Below are positions 57,974 through 64,000 of a stretch of 64,000 bases of DNA, in pieces. Source of the stretch: Polyporus tsugae (Eukaryota > Basidiomycota > Agaricomycetes > Polyporales > Polyporaceae); assembly GCA_024305745.1 (NCBI GenBank), contig JAHRBS010000008.1, forward strand, positions 1,984,001 through 2,048,000, in the 5' to 3' direction. The position numbers and the translations under genes are program-made. Within the stretch, counting starts at the first letter, position 1. Each line of letters opens with the position of its first letter. The notes under the pieces are model-generated. The model did no database searches and was not told the origin of the DNA. It saw only the letters and a list, made by a program, of their open reading frames with translations.

Positions 57974-60900
57974 ATGGCCACCTTTTCCGACGGCGGCGAC
58001 GTGCCCGCCATGGCTGACCACGATCCTACCGGGAACGTCCTCCTCTACCTCCAGAGTCTCCTCGACAACAAGGAAAAGCAGCTCCAGTCCGCAGCCACCC
58101 TCGGCCACCAGCTGCTGGCGCAGCGTGTCGAACTCGAGGAGCGGATCAAGCAGATGCAGGAGCTGGAACTCGACGGCACCGGCAGCGAAGACGGTCTCGA
58201 CGTCAGTGTCCGCGACAAGTACCGGGAACTCGCGGATGCGATCACGGCCTGGGACACGGAGAATGAGCAGTTGACGAGTGTGTTCGGTTCGAAAGTGAGT
58301 GGCGACCTCATCGCATCTGAGACCCTGATCCCCAATTCGCGGCTTTCTTGGATCAGCCCACGAACGGTGTCCATGCACCAACCTCGCGTCACCCGGAGCC
58401 CTCGCGGACCGAAAATGAACGGTCCAAAGGTGCTGCTGCTGGTCCGTCGGCGGCGCAATCGTCTCGTCGTGCGAAAAACGCTGCTCATCGTGCGGATGAT
58501 GTTGGTGAGTCTCTTTTGCACCTGATTACATGCCTGGAACGTGTCCCGGAGCTCCCGTTAAAGTCAAACCGTCCATTTGTGACGTGAGGCGATCCTTTAA
58601 ATGTTCACACAACGGCGCGGTTGGACTGAGGGTCCGAAATCTATGGGACGCACTTAGAGATATGGGCTGCGACCACCTTAAAAACTTCAGTTAGTCGCGA
58701 CGATCTTGGGCACAATCGCTTCTTGCATTTGGGGGAGCGAAGGTCTCCTTGGAGGTCGTAGGTGTTTCCGAGATGCTTCGTCGCTTCGGCGATCGTTTTC
58801 TTCGCTGGCATCACGCGTGGCGAGGCATTTTCGGTCTGTTAAGGGATAGTGTTGCCGAAATACAGCCATACGCGGTTGTGCGGGCGTCCTTCAGCGGAGC
58901 TTCATTCTTCGACATGGGCGGTACAACGCTCTGAGAGCTCGAATGATGGAGTGACGGGTTACGCGAGACCAGCCGTTCTTGATTCATTCACGGTCGCCTG
59001 GTGGCGACTTATGATGGCGCCGGTCATTTGCTTACATTATGTGGGTAACTTGCAGAATTCGCGTTCGAGATTGGCAGCGGCCTGCTTACGGAGGTCCGAC
59101 GACTGCAAAGCCTGCTTGGAGAGCGGGACAAGGTTATCCAGGACATGAAGGAGGAGAAGGACGACCTTGACAAGACCATCGAAAACCTTCGCCAGGCCCT
59201 CCGAGAGCAGGAGCAGTCCGCGGACAAGTTCAAGGAGGAGAACTGGAACCTCGAAGTCACGCTTCAGGAGCTTCGCAGCCAGGTCGCGGACTCTCAGGCG
59301 ACGACACAGCGTCTTGAAGGCGAGAACAAGCGACTCACGCGTGTGCTTACTACTACGCGTGAGACGGCGGACCAACACAAGAATGAGACAGAACGGCAAC
59401 ATGTGGCCTTCGAGGAGCTCAAGGCGAAGCACGAGACCGACGTTGCACAAGCACGCAAGCACGCTGCGAGCCTGCAGCGCGACAAGTCGGATCTGCAACA
59501 GGCCCTGGATTCGATGAAAGCAGAGGTGACGAAGGCATCCCGCCGTCTTCCCCGCTTCGGTTCACCGCTCACGCCCAACGGGCCTTCCGCTGCCTCCGAG
59601 GTTGCTACACCAGCGGATCATGACGAGGACGATGTGTTCAGCACAGCTGGCGCGTCGACGCACACGCGCAAGAAGCTAGACAACTCTGGGCTGTTCCCTC
59701 CCGACGGGTTTGACTTGGATGAATCGCCCGACCCGTCCCCCTCGAGACCGTTCTTGGCGCCCAACCACCCGACGAACGAGATCGAGGCCCTCCAGCAACG
59801 GCTTGCGCACGCTCAACGGCAGATTACCACGTTGAAGAGCACGCTGCAGAGGGAGAAAGAGCTTCGTATGGATTACCGCCGCAAGCTCGAGGCTTCCCCC
59901 GGTTTCGCGATCGAGGAGGAGGATGACGAGTTGGCTACAGAAGATGTGGACTCCGCGCCGAAGCCGAAAGCGCGCCTCACTCCCTACCGTTCTGGCCGTG
60001 GCCGTGGCCGTGGGCGGGGACGTGGTGGCCTCACGCTTACCCAGCGTCTTGGCATGGCCGCTCACAGTCCCTCCTCGGACTATAATGACGATCAGGACTT
60101 CGACACATCTCCTGTCCCGTCAGCACCGCCCATCCCCGCAGCGTTCAGGCAGGATATGAGCTTAGGAGAGGAAGAGGAGGAAGAGGAGCCGGATCCGCAA
60201 GCTTCGCCTTCCCCCGCAGTGATCTCGAACCGAACTAGCGTCGATGGTATGGACCCTGCCTTCGCCAACATCCTTCGCCGTTCCGCGTCGGCAAGCTCTA
60301 TCCAGAATGGCAGCCCCTTGCGCCAGAGCGTTCTGACGCGTGCGGTCCGCGGCGGCACACTCCCCCGCCGCTCGCGTGGCGGCGCTGCGTACCAGGAAGC
60401 ACGTCCACCGTCTCTTGTCGGACAGCCAGAGGCACTCGCGGCAGAGCTTGGTTTCGGCATGATGGAGCCCGAGCCCACTTCGTCGATCGCAGACGACTTG
60501 GAACAGGAATTCGCTGCGGTTGAGACTGTCGAGTTTGGCGTCCAGACCGACTTCGAGGAGCCTCCGCCGCCACCGCCTGTTATTCAGATCATCGGTCCTT
60601 CGTCTTCAGAGATGGCAATCCAGGTCGATCCTGAACCTATCCCTGAGGTCTCCACGGCAGAGATCTCCTTGCAAACTGAGGCTGAAATCGTTCCGGTCCA
60701 CGCTGATGTCGAAATACAGGCCGAACTTGTTCCAGAGCGCCCTGCGTTGACGTTTGCTTCAACAGAGACACAAACGGCTGCTCCTGCCGTCGCTCATGCC
60801 GAGATGCAGACGACGCCCGCCCCCGCACCTACGATGGCAGAGATGGACGTCCAGACTCAGCCGGTGTTCTCCCCTGCTGCTGCTATCGCAGCTGCCTATA

Positions 60901-63794
60901 CCGCCGTCCAAGCAGCGGACCTTTCTCGTAGCTCTAGCGGGGATTCGGCCAACACCACCGTCCTTGCGCGCCGGCCACCCTCACTCACGCTCGATGAAGC
61001 AGCTATGTTTGACGACGAGGACGACGATGTCACGGAAACGGGGTCCATCATGGCGGAGACGACACGGACAGAGGACTTCACGGACGCGCATAGTGTTCTC
61101 GAAACACCGACGACGACGGAATCCATGAGCGACTATCACTCGATCCGGACGGTCTCCGAATCTGGGTACTCCGACTCGGGTAGCGACGACGAGAGCATCA
61201 AGGCTTCAAGGATCCAAAGCCGGAATGGCAATGTTTCCGCGATGTCCTCTGCCGTCTCCATTCCTGAGGTCTCGCCCTCGGCCTTGGCTCCCATCCCATC
61301 TCCAGTCAAGCCTCCGCCGACCTATGCGACTGTCGAAATCGCTACGGACCCCATCCCAGAACCCCCGCCCGTTGAGACCACAGAGGAAGGTATCCAAGTT
61401 GAGCCAGAACCCGAGCTGGAACCTGAGCCGGAACCCAAGCTTGTCCTCGTTACTGTTGGGGTTCAAGCTGTGCCCGAACCGGAGCCGGAGCCTGAACCTG
61501 AACCTGTCGTTGCTCCAGTCGTCCCGCCTCCCGCTCCAGAGCCGGAATCGAAGCCAGAAACGAAGGAGATCTCCATCCAGACCGATGAGTGGGTTCCTCC
61601 TCCTGCCCCAGTTCCGGCTGCTGCGACCGTTCCCTCTGCCATTCCATCGAGTACTCCCGCATCGACTCCTGCAATCGTGTCCGTCCCTATCCCTATCCCT
61701 TCAACTTCTGTCGCATCACCTGCTGGCCCCATTGCGGGCGCCGCTGCCACCGCTGCTGTTTCAAACGTAGCTTCGGCTGCCGGCGCTACGGCACCGGCAA
61801 TGCCCACTATTTTCCGTGTGGGTCCAAGTTCCCAGCAGTTCCAATTCATTCCGCCTTCTGCGGGATCGACCGCTGCGCCCACTACTTCTCCGACGCCTTC
61901 GATACCAACGTCTGTCGCCACTCCTTCACCGAACACCACCATCCGCGATCCCAACACCACCATCCGTGATGCCAATGCCACCTTCATTGCTCGTCCTCGC
62001 ACTTCTCATTCCGACAGGCGACAGTCCATAGAGTCGACCTTGTCTTCCGTCTTGGACGACGTTGGAAGCCGATCGCGGACGGCTTCCGTGCTTCCGAACA
62101 TCGACAAGTCACGTCCTCCCATGATGGTGTTACCACCCCCACCACGACAGCCTCCACCGCCGAACAGCATGTTACCCCCTCCGTTCATACCCGAGAAGAG
62201 AATGTCTTACGACTTACCTCCTCCTCGCCCTTCATCACCACCGCCTCCGGAGCTCATCCAACGTGCAACGACGCCAAGCCTGGGCATACCCGGACGAGGC
62301 ACAATTGGACGCGCCCACGGGTCCTCTATGCCACCCTCTCAGCAAGGCCTCCGTCAGCTACCCTCGACCAGCAGCTTCCGCTCAGCCGCGAATGCGGCAG
62401 CTCGTGCGCCGCTCTCGAGTTCTTCCGCCCTTTCCTTCAACCTCCGGGACCGCGAACGCCGAGAGCTCTCGTCCGCCTCGCTCAACTCGGGCGGGCAGAG
62501 TATCGGTTCTCAACGATCTTCCATCTCCTCCGACCAGCAGTACGAGGCCCACATGCGCCGGCACAGTAACGTGGAGGCGACTGTGCAGGAACGTGCTAAC
62601 CTCAACGTTGGCAACGTCCCCGTGTCGACTGATCCGGCGATCATCCATGCTATCACACAGACCATGATTGGAGAGTTCTTGTACAAGTACACGAGGAGAG
62701 CTATCGGGAAGGGGCACGGAGAGCGTCGACACAAGCGCTTCTTCTGGGTGCACCCGTACACTCGGACGTTGTACTGGAGCTCTGCCGATCCGGGTTCGTC
62801 AAATGTCACCGAGTCCAGCGCCAAGAGTGGTAAGTCATGCTTGAGCACTCCTGTCTGTCGTCTCTTGATGCGTTTTTGTAGCATACATCGAATCTGTGCG
62901 CGCCGTTATGGATCCGAACCCCATGCCTCCTGGCATTCACCAGTACAGCGTGATCGTGTCGACGCCTCAACGGGAGATGAAGTTCACCGCCCCCACCAAG
63001 GAAAGGCACGACATCTGGTACAATGTGAGCTTATCTTCTTCTGCTGCTCTTCCTGTGATCTGATTTTGCATCCGCTGCAGGCCCTCAAGTACCTTCTGAC
63101 AAGACCAGGCAACGCGCAGATGGGCATCCCTGCACAAGGTGGCACTGGCCCAATAACTCCAATGTCGGTGAACCGACAGTTGCCTGACGAGTATCCCGCG
63201 AATGTGATGTCGAGTCCGGAGAGCCAGCGCAGTGCACGTACTGGCCGCACCGACCGCAGCAAGGATTCGTGGAACAACACTCCTCGCGGTCAAAGAAGTC
63301 GTTCTCAAATATCCCTGGGAGGGTCGTTGGGCAAGCGGTCAGGCACGCCAGCTGCGGAGTACCTTCGGTGGGCTGAGGCGCCAAGCAGTCCGACCAAGGA
63401 GTACGAACACATCCCTGGCGGCCAAGACGAGGAAGACTTGGACTTCGAGCTTCACAATGATACCCTGTCCGACGGGGGCTTCGAAGGGCTGGAGAACGTC
63501 CGCGCTTGCTGCGACGGCCGTCATACCGTCGGCCGGTCAGGACGTATCGAGCACCACCACCACGATCACGACCACCAGGACCAGGCGCCGCCTCAGAAAC
63601 GGGCATCGTCCCGTGGTCGCGACCAGCTTCTTGATCCTAATGTGATGGAAATACAACGACCGGTCTCGCCAGCGTGGTCCTTCCGCTCGCGCGCAGGCAG
63701 CTCAACGTCGCATGAAGGTGGAGGTTTCTTCTCTAGATTTGGGACGCGGAGATCGACTCGGACTGTCGCTTCGGCCACTGGGCAGGATTCATAG
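57974..63794 (+). CDS. cortical dynein-anchor protein, NUM1/ApsA/Mcp5 family
   Basis: Anchors dynein (and mitochondria in yeast) at the cell cortex; needed for nuclear positioning. Five exons: 57974-58294, 58357-58504, 59056-62829, 62882-63024, 63081-63794; about 1,699 residues, phases consistent. The N-terminal NVLLYLQSLLDNKEKQLQ and a long coiled coil (GLLTEVRRLQSLLGERDKV, LRQALREQEQSADKFKEEN) match the family's Num1/Mcp5 N-terminal region. The middle is low-complexity with acidic runs, a GRGRGRGRGRGG tract (60000-60025), VQTDFEE- and IQTDEW-type short repeats and an E-P repeat block (61400-61510). The C-terminal PH domain begins ITQTMIGEFLYKYTRRAIG and runs through RRHKRFFWVHPYTRTLYW to ALKYLLTRP. 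The 551-nt intron 2 may hide a small exon. Confidence 0.93.
61396..61510 (+). repeat. Glu-Pro codon repeat in NUM1-family gene
   Basis: Imperfect tandem GAACCnGAGCCn units encoding EPEPELEPEPEPK and PEPEPEPEPEPV. Coding, in frame, and likely length-variable. Confidence 0.8.
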
Positions 63795-64000
63795 TTTGTT
63801 GGGATGATGCTGTAAATGTTGGCTTTTCTCTTTTTCCTCTTCCTTTCGTCGCCGATTACCCGCATACGTACGACCATAATCGTCCTGTGCATTGTCCCCT
63901 TGTACGTCCCGGCCCCCCCCCCGCGCCTAGCCCTACCTCTTTCTTTACTACTAGTATCTCGACTCTGCTTTGTTATCGCGTCCTGCTGCTCAGCTCGTAA
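63795..64000. other. 3' flank of the NUM1-family gene
   Basis: Pyrimidine-rich sequence after TAG at 63792-63794, with a C9 run at about 63914-63922. No further gene seen. Confidence 0.5.

Noticed and set aside
61396..61510. Short regularly spaced repeats resembling an array
   Set aside because: In-frame Glu-Pro coding repeat with no spacers; not CRISPR.

Overview
The window is nuclear DNA of a filamentous basidiomycete, most likely an Agaricomycete; a Polyporales placement is only an impression from gene families. The evidence is GC-rich coding sequence cut by many 48-70 nt GT-AG introns, housekeeping genes of fungal type (SEC24, YVH1, BUD13, a Num1/ApsA-type cortical PH protein, mitochondrial methionyl-tRNA formyltransferase), and the BTB/POZ, F-box and HNH_2 families that expand in Agaricomycetes. 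I found no tRNA, rRNA, CRISPR array or bacterial-style operon. Gene models were built by joining frames across splice sites by eye; splice phases were checked for nearly all models.

0-10 kb: a nitronate monooxygenase on the minus strand whose first exon cannot be found, a complete mitochondrial fmt with two apparent GC-AG introns, an F-box-like protein with a frame break, and a small secreted protein.

10-23 kb: an accessory, duplication-rich island. It holds three intact BTB/POZ genes, two BTB fragments, two HNH_2-type genes (one clearly broken), two ten-cysteine secreted-protein genes (one has lost its ATG), and a decayed piece of BUD13. A membrane-anchored lysophospholipase follows at 23.5-26 kb.

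26-35 kb: two tandem copies of a roughly 4-kb unit. Each carries a gene for an unrecognised protein of about 557 residues with two Cys-Cys clusters and a long glycine-zipper-like hydrophobic stretch; each unit also contains a BUD13 scrap. A third copy of the gene lies inverted at 53.9-55.7 kb. Beside the second copy is an intact Nnt1-type methyltransferase next to a dead BUD13 piece; beside the third is an intact BUD13 next to a dead methyltransferase piece. This looks like an inverted duplication with reciprocal gene loss.

35-47 kb: mostly conserved genes: SEC24 (with a TIR element in a 929-nt first intron), an unidentified lower-GC two-exon ORF, a coiled-coil protein, YVH1, and a GH25 lysozyme with a frame break. 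48-53 kb: a secreted serine beta-lactamase-like protein, a GH25 pseudogene, a decayed third HNH_2 copy and unassigned sequence. 56-64 kb: BUD13 and the large NUM1/apsA gene, head to head.

Three head-to-head housekeeping pairs (methyltransferase/SEC24, coiled-coil/YVH1, BUD13/NUM1) have start-to-start gaps of only 240-276 nt, which suggests compact shared promoters.
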